23,089 bases of DNA from assembly GCA_036389375.1 (NCBI GenBank), contig DASVQA010000077.1, positions 1-23,089 on the forward strand. Reading direction: 5' to 3'. The position numbers and the translations under genes were made by a program. Positions 14,520-21,646 of this stretch are shown here, piece after piece. Position 1 is the first letter of the stretch. Each line of letters begins with the position of its first letter. The notes beneath the pieces were generated by a model. It was not told the DNA's origin. It was given only the letters and a program-made list of their open reading frames with translations, and made no database searches. This DNA is from QHXQ01 sp036389375 (lineage in GTDB: Bacteria; Acidobacteriota; Blastocatellia; Pyrinomonadales; Pyrinomonadaceae).

Positions 14520-15233
14520 TCACTTTGCGGGCGCTGGCTCCGACAGTTGGGCCATGCGCACACGCGCATGCTGGCAGCGTAAGTTAGCCGCAGACTGGAC
14601 GCATAAATTCCCGGCCAGAAATTTACTGTACTCCGCGTGCGCTTCGGCGCGACGGTCAAGCGTGTCGAGCGCGTTGGCGATGTGGTACGCGAGCGCGTCG
14701 TCCTGTTCACCGGCGCGCTCGGCCGCGCGTAACTCCGCGAGTGCTGCCGGCCATTGTTGGGCCGCTGCGAGTTCCAACCCGAGCAACTTGCGTGTATGCG
14801 GGTCGTCGGCTAGGCGCAGTGCGGCGCGGTATTCGTCGGCGGCGCGCGCGTGTTGTTCGTGCAACTTCGCGCCACTTGCGCGTGCGAGGTGCGCGTCTAA
14901 GCTGCGGTAGTCGTGCCAGAAGTAGAGCGCAGCGAGCGCCAATAAAGCGGTCGCGTAAACGAGCGGCAGCAGCAGCACAGCCCGCGACCAGAGAGGGCGC
15001 GCCGCTAAGGTCGTCGGGCCGCTGCGCCAGAAGCGTGCGAGCAGGTAGAGCGGCAGGCAGGTGAAGGGCAGGATGAGTGTGCCGAGCGTCCACGCGGCGA
15101 CCGCGTAACGCTTCAGCCCGCGCCGTTGCGCGTCCGCGAGGACGAAGGTCGAACAGAGGATCGCGCCTGCGACCGCCGCCGGCAGCAGCACGTCGAACAA
15201 CTGCCCGACCGAGATAGACCAGCGCAGGCTCAT
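14520..15233 (-). CDS. Membrane protein with a C-terminal TPR-like domain
   Basis: The 237-residue protein has three predicted membrane segments (about residues 11-33, 45-66 and 84-105), then a cytoplasmic or periplasmic helical domain with TPR-like motifs: HARAADEYRAALRLADDP, LGLELAAAQQWPAALAELRA and ALAYHIANALDTLDRRAEAH (about 126-215). The final residues hold two Cys in CVQSAANLRC. TPR domains bind proteins; the membrane part suggests a scaffold for an inner-membrane complex. It follows pyruvate kinase on the same strand after 55 bases, so it may be co-transcribed, but no functional link is evident. No good ribosome-binding site precedes the ATG at 15233. Confidence 0.75.
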   Translation of the reverse strand: MSLRWSISVGQLFDVLLPAAVAGAILCSTFVLADAQRRGLKRYAVAAWTLGTLILPFTCLPLYLLARFWRSGPTTLAARPLWSRAVLLLPLVYATALLALAALYFWHDYRSLDAHLARASGAKLHEQHARAADEYRAALRLADDPHTRKLLGLELAAAQQWPAALAELRAAERAGEQDDALAYHIANALDTLDRRAEAHAEYSKFLAGNLCVQSAANLRCQHARVRMAQLSEPAPAK

Positions 15234-15288
15234 AGGCGAATCAAGCGCCGGGCCGGCAACGGGCGGTGCGGGCGCAAGCGCCGCCGCA

Positions 15289-16731
15289 TCATTTGGGCTG
15301 TATGGCTATGTCTGCGCCGACAGTGTGCAGCGTCATCGAACTTGAGAGACCGAGACCTGAGAGCCGGCCCGCCATCAACACGATCAGTTCGCCCTCCTGC
15401 GTGACGCCCGCTTCCAGGAGCGTGCGGTCGCCCGCGTGGATCATGTCTTCAGTCGTCTCGGCGCGCACACAGACCACCGGCTCGACCGCCCAGATGAGCG
15501 CCAACTCGTTCTGCACTTCGCGCGAGTTCGTCAGCGCAATGATGCGTTGCGCGGGGCGGAGCGCCGATAACCTGCGCGCCATCAAACCTGACTCGGTGAA
15601 GACTGCGATCACGCTCGCATCCATCTCGTCCGCCGCAAACGCCGCCGCCTCGCAGAGCGCACGACTGACGCGCCCCGTCTGTTTGCCGATCCATTTCGTG
15701 ATCGCGCTCGACCCGGTCGGCCGTCCCGTCTCGGCCGATTCGATGATGCGCGCCATCGTCGCCACGGCCGCCACCGGATAATGGCCCGATGCCGTCTCGG
15801 CCGAGAGCATGACGGCGTCCGTGCCGTCCCAGACGGCGTTGGCCACGTCCGATGCTTCGGCGCGCGTCGGGCGCGGCTCGTTGATCATTGATTGGAGCAT
15901 CTGCGTTGCGGTGATAACGAACTTGTCCGCGTGGTTCGCCTCTTCGATGATGCGCTTTTGATAGACGGGCACTAGCTCCACGCTCGTCTCGACGCCGAGG
16001 TCGCCGCGCGCGACCATCACGCCGTCGCTGACCGCGATGATCTCGTCCAGATGATCAATCGCTTCGGCCTTTTCGATCTTCGCCACGAGCGGTTGCTTGC
16101 CGCCCGCAGCCTTGATCGCGGCCTTCGCCTCGGCGCAATCTTCGGCGCGGCGCACGAACGAGAGCGCGATGTAGTCCGCGCCCTGCCGCACGGCCCATTG
16201 CAGATCGCGCCGATCCTTGTCGGTCATCGAAGGGATCGGCAGCGCGACGCCGGGCAGGTTGATGCCCTTACGTTCGTTCAGCACGCCGCCGTTGATGATG
16301 CGGCAGATCACGTCCGTCTCGGTCGTGCGCTCGACGTGCAGTTCAAGCGCGCCGTCGTCTAAGAGTATGCGCGCGCCCGGTCGCACGTCGCGCGCAAGCC
16401 CAGCGTAGTTGGTTGAAACCTCGTGCGCGTCGCCCGCCACCGAGCGCGTCGTCAGCGTAAAGAGCGCGTTCTCTTCGAGCGTGACGGGTTGCCCGCCCTT
16501 GAGTACGCCCGTTCTGATCTTCGGGCCTGACAGATCGACGAGCACGGCAAGCGGGCGCTTCATGCGTTCGGCGGCGGTGCGGGCGCGGCGGATCGTCTCG
16601 GCGTGCTCCTCCTGTACGCCGTGCGACATGTTGATGCGGACGGCGTTTGCCCCGGCGGCGAGTAACGCCTCAAGCGTGGTCGGCTCGCGCGACGCAGGCC
16701 CGAGCGTAGCCAGTATCTTTGCTTTCCTCAC
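15289..16731 (-). CDS. pyk: Pyruvate kinase
   Basis: This 480-residue enzyme transfers phosphate from phosphoenolpyruvate to ADP, giving pyruvate and ATP, the last step of glycolysis. Canonical features in order: KILATLGPAS at the N-terminus, AVRINMSHG, DLSGPKIRTG, the B domain (about residues 75-170), LPSMTDKD-like LPIPSMTDKDRRDLQWAV, KIEKAEAIDHLDEII with the catalytic Lys, MVARGDLGVE, and VITATQMLQSMI. The C-terminal allosteric domain is present and ends normally. The start is GTG at 16731 with GGGGAG a few bases upstream. It lies downstream of the tlpA gene, separated by repeat D, so both are probably in one transcript. Confidence 0.96.
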   Translation of the reverse strand: MRKAKILATLGPASREPTTLEALLAAGANAVRINMSHGVQEEHAETIRRARTAAERMKRPLAVLVDLSGPKIRTGVLKGGQPVTLEENALFTLTTRSVAGDAHEVSTNYAGLARDVRPGARILLDDGALELHVERTTETDVICRIINGGVLNERKGINLPGVALPIPSMTDKDRRDLQWAVRQGADYIALSFVRRAEDCAEAKAAIKAAGGKQPLVAKIEKAEAIDHLDEIIAVSDGVMVARGDLGVETSVELVPVYQKRIIEEANHADKFVITATQMLQSMINEPRPTRAEASDVANAVWDGTDAVMLSAETASGHYPVAAVATMARIIESAETGRPTGSSAITKWIGKQTGRVSRALCEAAAFAADEMDASVIAVFTESGLMARRLSALRPAQRIIALTNSREVQNELALIWAVEPVVCVRAETTEDMIHAGDRTLLEAGVTQEGELIVLMAGRLSGLGLSSSMTLHTVGADIAIQPK

Positions 16732-16751
16732 AATGGACTCCCCGGAGTGCA

Positions 16752-16813
16752 GAGGTCAGAGGTTAGAGGTCAGAGGTCAGTAGTAGAAAAGTTTTGACTG
16801 ACCTTTGACCTCT
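16752..16813 (-). repeat. Intergenic heptad inverted repeat, site D
   Basis: Four 7-base units (GAGGTCA at 16752, 16766 and 16773, GAGGTTA at 16759) form one arm. The other arm pairs over 17 bases, 16765-16781 with 16797-16813, with one G-U wobble. Read in transcription direction (minus), the purine-rich arm comes just after the tlpA stop codon (16818-16820) and the pyrimidine-rich arm before the pyk start. Positions 16752-16773 are identical to 9911-9932 in site B. Confidence 0.75.
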
Positions 16814-16817
16814 CCTG

Positions 16818-17495
16818 TCAGTTCGTTGCCAGCGCCGTCTGGACGGCGGTTTCGAGCGCGGTGGCGGAGGCGCTGTCGTAGCCGACGAAGCGTTTGACGA
16901 GCCGGCCGTTGCGGTCGAAGACGTAGGTCTGCGGGATCGCGTCCGTATCGGCAAAGACGAGTTGGGTCATCCCCTCATCCGGGTAGCCGAGCGGGTACGA
17001 GATGCCGAACTCCTGTACGAAGCTGGCCACTTTCGGCCGGTCTTCGTCGCCGCCGACGTTCAAGCCGACGATGTTCAAGCCCCGCGCGCCGTAACGCTTT
17101 TGCAGCGCAATCAGGTGCGGCACTTCTTCGCGGCACGGCGGGCAATAGGTGGCCCAGAAATCGAGCACCAGCACCTTGCCCTTGTACTCCGAAGCGCGCA
17201 CGCGCCGGCCATCGAGCATCGTCCAACTCTGCGCGCCCGCCTGCGGCGCACTGGCGGCCGGTGCGCCGCCGCCGGGCGCGTGCGCGGCCGAGACGGGCGG
17301 CAAGGGCGGCGACGTGCGCGGTTGCACGGGGCCGCGCGGCGTGTCGGTCTTGCCGGCGGCGTCCGCCGGCGTCGAGTTGTTCGCGGTCGTCGAGTTGTTG
17401 TTAGTGCAAGCGATGGCGAGCGCGAGCCAGAGCACGCCGAGCGACGCGCTTAGCACAGAGCGCCGCTTGCGCAGGTGAACCATGCATGAATCCAT
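16818..17495 (-). CDS. TlpA-type thioredoxin lipoprotein
   Basis: The product is 225 residues from ATG 17495, preferred because AGGAG lies ten bases upstream; ATG 17531 has no such site. LALAIAC (ending at Cys30) is a lipobox. A disordered Pro/Ala/Ser/Asn linker (about residues 31-90) leads to a thioredoxin/AlkyHydroperoxide-TSA domain with KVLVLDFWATYCPPCREEVP (active-site Cys118 and Cys121), GLNVGGDEDR and the cis-Pro loop DAIPQTYVFD. TlpA/ResA proteins reduce periplasmic disulfides, often for cytochrome c assembly or metal-site maturation. No cytochrome genes lie nearby. It is the first gene of a likely tlpA-pyk unit, and a 16-bp palindrome lies upstream. Confidence 0.9.
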   Translation of the reverse strand: MDSCMVHLRKRRSVLSASLGVLWLALAIACTNNNSTTANNSTPADAAGKTDTPRGPVQPRTSPPLPPVSAAHAPGGGAPAASAPQAGAQSWTMLDGRRVRASEYKGKVLVLDFWATYCPPCREEVPHLIALQKRYGARGLNIVGLNVGGDEDRPKVASFVQEFGISYPLGYPDEGMTQLVFADTDAIPQTYVFDRNGRLVKRFVGYDSASATALETAVQTALATN

Positions 17496-17554
17496 GTGCC
17501 CGAAACTCCTGTACGGGGATGATGGCGGCATTCTACAACAAAGGTGGAAGAACG

Positions 17555-17570
17555 AAGGAATCGATTCCTT
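17555..17570. promoter_or_regulatory. Perfect 16-bp palindrome upstream of tlpA-pyk
   Basis: AAGGAATCGATTCCTT is its own reverse complement over 16 bases. It sits 60 bases before the chosen tlpA start (17495) in an otherwise unassigned region, a typical place for a dimeric repressor or activator operator. The binding protein is unknown. Confidence 0.5.
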
Positions 17571-17684
17571 TGGTTCTGTGGTTGGACTTCAACTGCTTGA
17601 GAGGAAAGCCCGGCTTGGGCGCTGGGCTTGGGATGTGTTCCTCGTTCCCGGTCAGTATTTTGTAAAGATTAAGAGAGGCGGACA

Positions 17685-17720
17685 ACCGCCCGCCGAGCAG
17701 CTAATAGGTCGGCGGGCGGT
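17685..17720. terminator. Hairpin downstream of yacG
   Basis: ACCGCCCGCCG (17685-17695) pairs with CGGCGGGCGGT (17710-17720), 11 bp, 14-base loop. On the plus strand it is followed by GGCATTTTATT, a better T-run than on the minus strand, where it would end the yacG transcript. The orientation of its function is therefore unclear. Confidence 0.5.
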
Positions 17721-17753
17721 GGCATTTTATTAACGCTTCAATACACCGGCGAT

Positions 17754-17948
17754 TCAATCTTGTTCGTCCGTCCCGGCGGTCTGCTGGCCCGTCTCTTCGG
17801 CGGTGGGCCGCTCGTCGTGCGCGGGCACGCGGTAGTCTTCGTCGGCCCAGTGGCCGAAATCAAGCAGCTTGCAGCGTTCGGAGCAGAAGGGGCGGTGCGG
17901 GTTGCTCTGCCAGTCGGTCGGCTTCTTGCAGGTTGGACACAGCTTCAT
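17754..17948 (-). CDS. yacG: YacG-type zinc protein, DNA gyrase inhibitor
   Basis: The 64-residue product has the four Cys of the YacG treble-clef zinc finger: CPTC (4, 7) and FCSERC (22, 26), with the conserved RPFCSERCKLLDFGHWADEDYRV. YacG binds the GyrB C-terminal region and blocks DNA binding by gyrase in E. coli. The acidic, Thr/Gln-rich tail is poorly conserved in the family. Start is the ATG at 17948; a GTG two codons earlier is also in frame and neither has a clear ribosome-binding site. It is not next to coaE or coaBC as in some genomes. Confidence 0.9.
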   Translation of the reverse strand: MKLCPTCKKPTDWQSNPHRPFCSERCKLLDFGHWADEDYRVPAHDERPTAEETGQQTAGTDEQD

Positions 17949-17968
17949 GGTCACTACTAAAACGAAGC

Positions 17969-18004
17969 GGCAAAAGCGAACACGCTGAAAGCGCCACTTT
18001 TGCC
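17969..18004 (-). terminator. Hairpin between the crp fragment and yacG
   Basis: GGCAAAAG (17969-17976) pairs with CTTTTGCC (17997-18004). On the minus strand it is followed by CGCTTCGTTTTAG, which includes a T4 run. It could end transcripts coming from the secreted-protein gene upstream before yacG. Confidence 0.35.
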
Positions 18005-18038
18005 TGCGGTCGTTTCGCCCTCCTTGTTTTTAAGCCCG

Positions 18039-18142
18039 TCAGTCCGTCGCTAAGCCGGGCGGGTGTTTGAGCAGAATCTTGCGGTCAACAAACTCGATCA
18101 TACCGGCGCGGCGCATGTCATTCAAGCGCACGGTCACGCTCT
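18039..18142 (-). pseudogene. Duplicated 3' end of the crp-family gene (fragment)
   Basis: Read on the minus strand this fragment encodes SVTVRLNDMRRAGMIEFVDR, then KILLKHPPGLATD and a stop. It matches the last 32 residues of the complete Crp/Fnr protein (19677-20387) except for the final residue (Val there). The core 18062-18142 differs from the intact copy at three bases; the last 24 bases around the stop are more diverged. There is no start codon or N-terminal part: upstream the frame meets a TAG within about 25 bases. It lies just beyond the 3' end of the secreted-protein gene. Confidence 0.85.
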
Positions 18143-18182
18143 TAGCAAGCGCCAGACTCTAGCACAGTAAGGGCCGCATTGC

Positions 18183-19610
18183 TCACCAGCAGCCAGCGTA
18201 TTCACGGCGGTCTTCGCGGCAACCACCACCATCGCTGCATTCGTACCAGACCCACCAATACTCGGTGCATTCATAACCGCCACCGCCACTGTCTCCGCCA
18301 CCGCCGGTATCGCCGCCGCCACCAGTCGGGGTGGGCGAGGGCGTCGGGGTTGGCGCGGTACATCCGGGCGGATAATGCCAAGTAGAGACTGCCGGGCCGC
18401 CATCAGGGGGCGGAGGTTCAGGGGCGCAGATCGCACAGGCGGTCGGTTGGGGTGACGGACATGGCAGCGGCGTGGGCGTTGTTGTAGGCGTGGGTGTCGG
18501 TGTGGGCGTCGGCGTTGGGGTTGCTGTGGGCGTGGGCGTCGGGTTGGCATCGGGCGCGGGGCACGGGTCTAGAAAAAATTCTGGACACTGCGTGCCGAAG
18601 TCATCATTACAAGGTAGGTCTTCTTCGTAAACCAAACTGCATACACCTCTGCGATCACTACACGCTGCGGATGTGATAGTTCGGGCCGTGCCTAGACAGC
18701 AAGTGTAGAAATCATCTCTGTATTTGCTGCAAGGCGAGCTGGGACAGCAAAGACCAGCTTGTAACAAAGCATCAGCAATAGCTCCACTACTCTTCTCTGG
18801 AGAAAAATTTACCGGCAAGAAAGCTGCCGGTAAGAAGGGAGCTTGCAGTTTGAAAACAGAGTCTGGCGAACGGCTTGATGCAAATTTCATCGCTGTAACG
18901 CTGCCCTTCTTTCCGTCGTCCGCGCAAGGGCCATTTACTAATTGCGGTTGGTGAATATTGACGGGTAAGCCTTCAAGGGTATGAAAACCAGTCCCATCTC
19001 CAAAGTTAATTTGCCCAAATATCAACCGCACCTTCTTAGGTTTATCTTTCGGAATATTTTTCTTATGCACAAACCGCTCCCATCCTTGTTGCAGTTGTTG
19101 TGGGATTTTGAAGGTGTAGCTTTCACCCGGTCTAATAGGCACATCGTCAAACTCTAGCGGAGCATTGTAATCTACTAATTCGATCCTGCCATAGCGTAAG
19201 GAGAATCCCATATCATGATTTGTGTCAGACTTAATCTCAGGCATTACTATGGCCAAGTCCAAAAAGTAGATCGGCTTAGCTGAAGTATTAGTCACCTCGA
19301 CCTCTAGATCACGCACCCATTGTTCGTTGTTCAAGTTCTTAACTTTAATTTTCAGCGGTAGGTGTTCAGGTATTTTAGCTTCAAACACGCGCACCTGCTG
19401 TGCTGTTAGCCCCGCGCCTTCTTGGCGCGCCGCCGCCATCTCCTGCGTGGTCGGTGGTTGCCCAAGCTGATCTTGGCGGCGCAGCACCCGCACCAACTGC
19501 TTGGGCTGAACGTTGCTCTGGCTGTAGCTGCGGCGCGGGGCGCTTGTCAGGGTTGCTGAGGTAATGAGTAGGGTCAGCAGCGTGAATGTCATCTGCTTGT
19601 AGCTGAGCAT
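18183..19610 (-). CDS. Secreted Cys-rich protein with Pro-Thr repeat linker
   Basis: The 475-residue product starts at ATG 19610 (AAGGGA nearby); an in-frame ATG 16 codons earlier is less likely. After a signal peptide (YKQMTFTLLTLLITSATLTS) and a Gln-rich segment comes a beta-rich domain (about residues 75-215) with LKIKVKNLNNEQWVRDLEVE and IRPGESYTFKIP, resembling an Ig-like or CARDB-type fold. A Cys-rich region follows (about 265-350: LCCPSSPCSKYRDDFYTCC, CSDRRGVCSL). A Pro-Thr dipeptide repeat (about 360-395) leads to a Gly-rich tail ending ECTEYWWVWYECS and GGCREDRREYAGCW. Function is unknown; a surface or matrix protein is plausible. The middle of the gene is clearly lower in GC than its neighbours. 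Confidence 0.82.
   Translation of the reverse strand: MLSYKQMTFTLLTLLITSATLTSAPRRSYSQSNVQPKQLVRVLRRQDQLGQPPTTQEMAAARQEGAGLTAQQVRVFEAKIPEHLPLKIKVKNLNNEQWVRDLEVEVTNTSAKPIYFLDLAIVMPEIKSDTNHDMGFSLRYGRIELVDYNAPLEFDDVPIRPGESYTFKIPQQLQQGWERFVHKKNIPKDKPKKVRLIFGQINFGDGTGFHTLEGLPVNIHQPQLVNGPCADDGKKGSVTAMKFASSRSPDSVFKLQAPFLPAAFLPVNFSPEKSSGAIADALLQAGLCCPSSPCSKYRDDFYTCCLGTARTITSAACSDRRGVCSLVYEEDLPCNDDFGTQCPEFFLDPCPAPDANPTPTPTATPTPTPTPTPTPTTTPTPLPCPSPQPTACAICAPEPPPPDGGPAVSTWHYPPGCTAPTPTPSPTPTGGGGDTGGGGDSGGGGYECTEYWWVWYECSDGGGCREDRREYAGCW
18474..18560 (-). repeat. Hexanucleotide tandem repeat encoding Pro-Thr dipeptides
   Basis: About 87 bases consist of imperfect 6-base units (GTGGGC, GTCGGT and similar on the plus strand) that encode alternating Thr and Pro on the minus strand. 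Because the unit is six bases, slippage would change linker length without breaking the frame. Confidence 0.7.
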
Positions 19611-19675
19611 GAGGTGTTCCCTTCCATCAGCGTGAGGGAAGATGATTACGTGGGGCAACTGCTCAAACTGTTTCG

Positions 19676-19780
19676 CTCAGACGGTCGCCAGCCCCGGCGG
19701 ATGTTTGAGCAGGATCTTGCGGTCAACAAACTCGATCATACCGGCGCGGCGCATGTCGTTCAAGCGCACGGTCACGCTCT
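19676..19780. repeat. Direct repeat partner of the crp 3' fragment
   Basis: This is the 3' end of the intact crp-family gene, and it matches 18038-18142 base for base in length with no gaps. The two copies are in the same orientation and enclose about 1.5 kb holding only the secreted-protein gene. The best-conserved part here is 19700-19780. Confidence 0.85.
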
Positions 19781-20387
19781 CGCGCGTCGAGCCGACGATG
19801 GACGCGATCTCGCGGTGCGGCAGGGTGAGATCGATGAGCACGCCCTCGGGGCCGTGCTGGCCGTAGCGCTCCGAAAGTTCGACGAGCAGTTTCTCCAAAC
19901 GCGCCGGGATCGGATCGAGCGCGAAATCGGCGACGCGCCGCTCCGTGCGGGAAAGTCGTTGACCGACCAGACGGAAGGTGTAATCATAAAGCTCGCGGCT
20001 CTCCCCCATTGCACATCTGAACTCGTCCACCGGGATACGCAGCAGGCGCGCCTGTTCGTAAGCGACGGCGCACATCTGGCGCGCGCCCGACCCGTAGAGC
20101 GCAAACTCGCCAAAGAGCGCGCCCGCCGGCAGGATGTCAATGACCGCCTCGCGGTGGGTGTGGGCTTCGAGGTAGCAGAGTTTGACCCGCCCGCGCGCGA
20201 TCAGATAGAGCGCATCGGGCGTGTCGCCCGCGCGATAGACGAAGCGGCGACGGCGCATGTCCAGCCCCGTGGCGACCGAGGCGAGGCGCTGAAGCACAGG
20301 CTCGGGCAAGCGCGGGCCAATCTCGGATTGGCGTATAATGTTGGCGCGATCTGGTACGCTGAGATCGCAGGCGCGACGTTGCAACAT
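19677..20387 (-). CDS. Crp/Fnr-family transcriptional regulator
   Basis: This 236-residue regulator has a cyclic-nucleotide-binding-like beta-roll at about residues 25-130 (FVYRAGDTPDALYLIARGRV, ILPAGALFGEFALYGSG) and a C-terminal winged helix-turn-helix at about 160-230 (LTLPHREIASIVGSTRESVT, then VRLNDMRRAGMIEF). The GEFAL-containing loop resembles the phosphate-binding cassette of Crp, but the Arg-Ser/Thr pair that holds cAMP is replaced by GARQ, so cAMP binding is doubtful. There is no FNR-type N-terminal Cys cluster. The start at 20387 has GGAG eleven bases upstream. It is divergent from the diguanylate cyclase. The 3' end is duplicated at 18038-18142. Confidence 0.92.
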   Translation of the reverse strand: MLQRRACDLSVPDRANIIRQSEIGPRLPEPVLQRLASVATGLDMRRRRFVYRAGDTPDALYLIARGRVKLCYLEAHTHREAVIDILPAGALFGEFALYGSGARQMCAVAYEQARLLRIPVDEFRCAMGESRELYDYTFRLVGQRLSRTERRVADFALDPIPARLEKLLVELSERYGQHGPEGVLIDLTLPHREIASIVGSTRESVTVRLNDMRRAGMIEFVDRKILLKHPPGLATV

Positions 20388-20716
20388 GGGAGTTAATGCT
20401 CCTCAGAGCTTCGAGATATGGTGGTAAGCTGGCGTTAGTTTTTCCAGTGGCGCGCACGAGCAGAGAGCGCGTCGGGCTGCGTGGTGACCAAAGCGGGTTC
20501 GCTAAAAGGAATCAGCGTGCGAGGAGATCAGCACAGACCTGACGGCAGACGACTTTTTAGCTTGATTATTCGGACACGTTCTATAAGGATGCAGGCGTGC
20601 TGTTGACGAACGCGAGCGAACGGTAACCGTCCTTGGTAAAACGCACTCTAGCATGAGCTAGTCGCGGGGCGCAAGACTATTTCACCGGCGCGGATCGGGC
20701 CGGGCGGCAAGGGGCT
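20388..20716. other. Divergent intergenic region between crp-family and GGDEF genes
   Basis: These 329 bases separate two divergent regulatory genes. I see no convincing coding sequence and no confident promoter: TATAAG (20582-20587) has only a TTGATT at a 14-base spacing, and TTGACG (20603-20608) has no acceptable -10. A short near-palindrome ACGGT-A-ACCGT (20620-20630) is present. Promoters for both genes must lie here. Confidence 0.5.
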
Positions 20717-21646
20717 ATGTTAAGCAAGTTCAAAGTTCTGCTGGTGGATGATAACGCCGACAAGCGGCAGTTGTTGACCGTCGCGCTGGAAGCGGCCGGC
20801 TACGGCGTACACACGGCGACCGACGGCCGCGAGGGCCTCGCCGCCGTCGAGGCGCTGACGCCCGACCTCATCATCACAGATGTGATGATGCCCAACATGG
20901 ACGGCTACGAGATGGCGCGGCGCGTGCGCGCCAACCCCGCTACCCGCTTCATCCCGATCATCATCCAGACCTCTGCGCGCGCCGCGGCCGAGGACGCGCG
21001 GCGCGGCGCGGAAGTCGGCGCGCTCGGCTATATCACCGACCCAACCGATCTGGGGCTTCTGCTCGCCCGCGCGCGCACGCTGCTCGACTTCAAAAACTAT
21101 CTCGATTCCTGCGAAGAGGCCGCTTTCACCGACCATCTGACGGGGCTGGCCAACCGTCGCCGCTTCGAGCGCCAATTAGAACGCGAGGTCGCGCGCACGC
21201 GGCGCTACGGTCGCCCCTTCTGCCTGCTCCTGCTCGACATAGACCACTTCAAACACGTCAACGACACGCACGGGCATGATAGCGGCGACGAGGCTCTGCG
21301 CCGGCTCGCCAACACGCTCCAAGCGGGCACGCGCGGCATAGATATCGCCGCCCGCATCGGCGGCGAGGAGTTCGGGATCATCCTGACCGAAACCGACTGC
21401 CAGCGCGGTCTCGAAGTCGCCGAACGCCTGCGTCAGGAGGTTAAAGAGACGGATATCCCTGTGGCTGGGCACGTCACGGTCAGCATCGGCTTGGCCGAAT
21501 GCACGACCGCCTTTGGCGATGCGCGCGAGCTATACACCGTCGCCGACGCCGCGCTCTACGAGGCGAAGCGCGCCGGGCGCAACCGCGTCCACTGCACCCC
21601 CAGCGCGCCGGACGCGAACCAGACGCCCGCGCTGGGCGTATCGTAG
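20717..21646 (+). CDS. Response regulator with GGDEF domain (diguanylate cyclase)
   Basis: The 309-residue protein has a receiver domain at about 5-122 with acidic pocket Asp11-Asp12, phosphoacceptor Asp55 (LIITDVMMPNMDG) and Thr85/Ser86. The conserved Lys that normally precedes the final Pro is replaced by Asp108 (YITDPTD). A GGDEF domain follows at about 135-295: DHLTGLANRRRF, DIDHFKHVNDTHGHDSGDEA and the active-site GGEEF (215-219). An inhibitory I-site RGID (206-209) lies five residues before it. It should make cyclic di-GMP in response to phosphorylation by an unlinked histidine kinase, with product feedback. The architecture is that of PleD/WspR-type proteins with a single receiver. Start is ATG 20717 with AAGGGG close upstream. 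Confidence 0.93.
   Translation: MLSKFKVLLVDDNADKRQLLTVALEAAGYGVHTATDGREGLAAVEALTPDLIITDVMMPNMDGYEMARRVRANPATRFIPIIIQTSARAAAEDARRGAEVGALGYITDPTDLGLLLARARTLLDFKNYLDSCEEAAFTDHLTGLANRRRFERQLEREVARTRRYGRPFCLLLLDIDHFKHVNDTHGHDSGDEALRRLANTLQAGTRGIDIAARIGGEEFGIILTETDCQRGLEVAERLRQEVKETDIPVAGHVTVSIGLAECTTAFGDARELYTVADAALYEAKRAGRNRVHCTPSAPDANQTPALGVS

Noticed and set aside
17482..17733. Plus-strand ORF of 83 residues upstream of yacG and overlapping the 5' end of tlpA
   Set aside because: It overlaps the tlpA start and the palindrome and hairpin region, has no ribosome-binding site and no recognisable domain; more likely non-coding.
18474..18560. Periodic GTGGGC-type repeat considered as a CRISPR or satellite array
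   Set aside because: There are no unique spacers and the units encode Pro-Thr in the frame of a secreted protein, so it is a coding repeat.
20334..20339. TATAAT on the plus strand inside the crp-family gene
   Set aside because: No -35 hexamer lies 15-19 bases upstream and the direction would be into the intergenic region without a nearby gene start.
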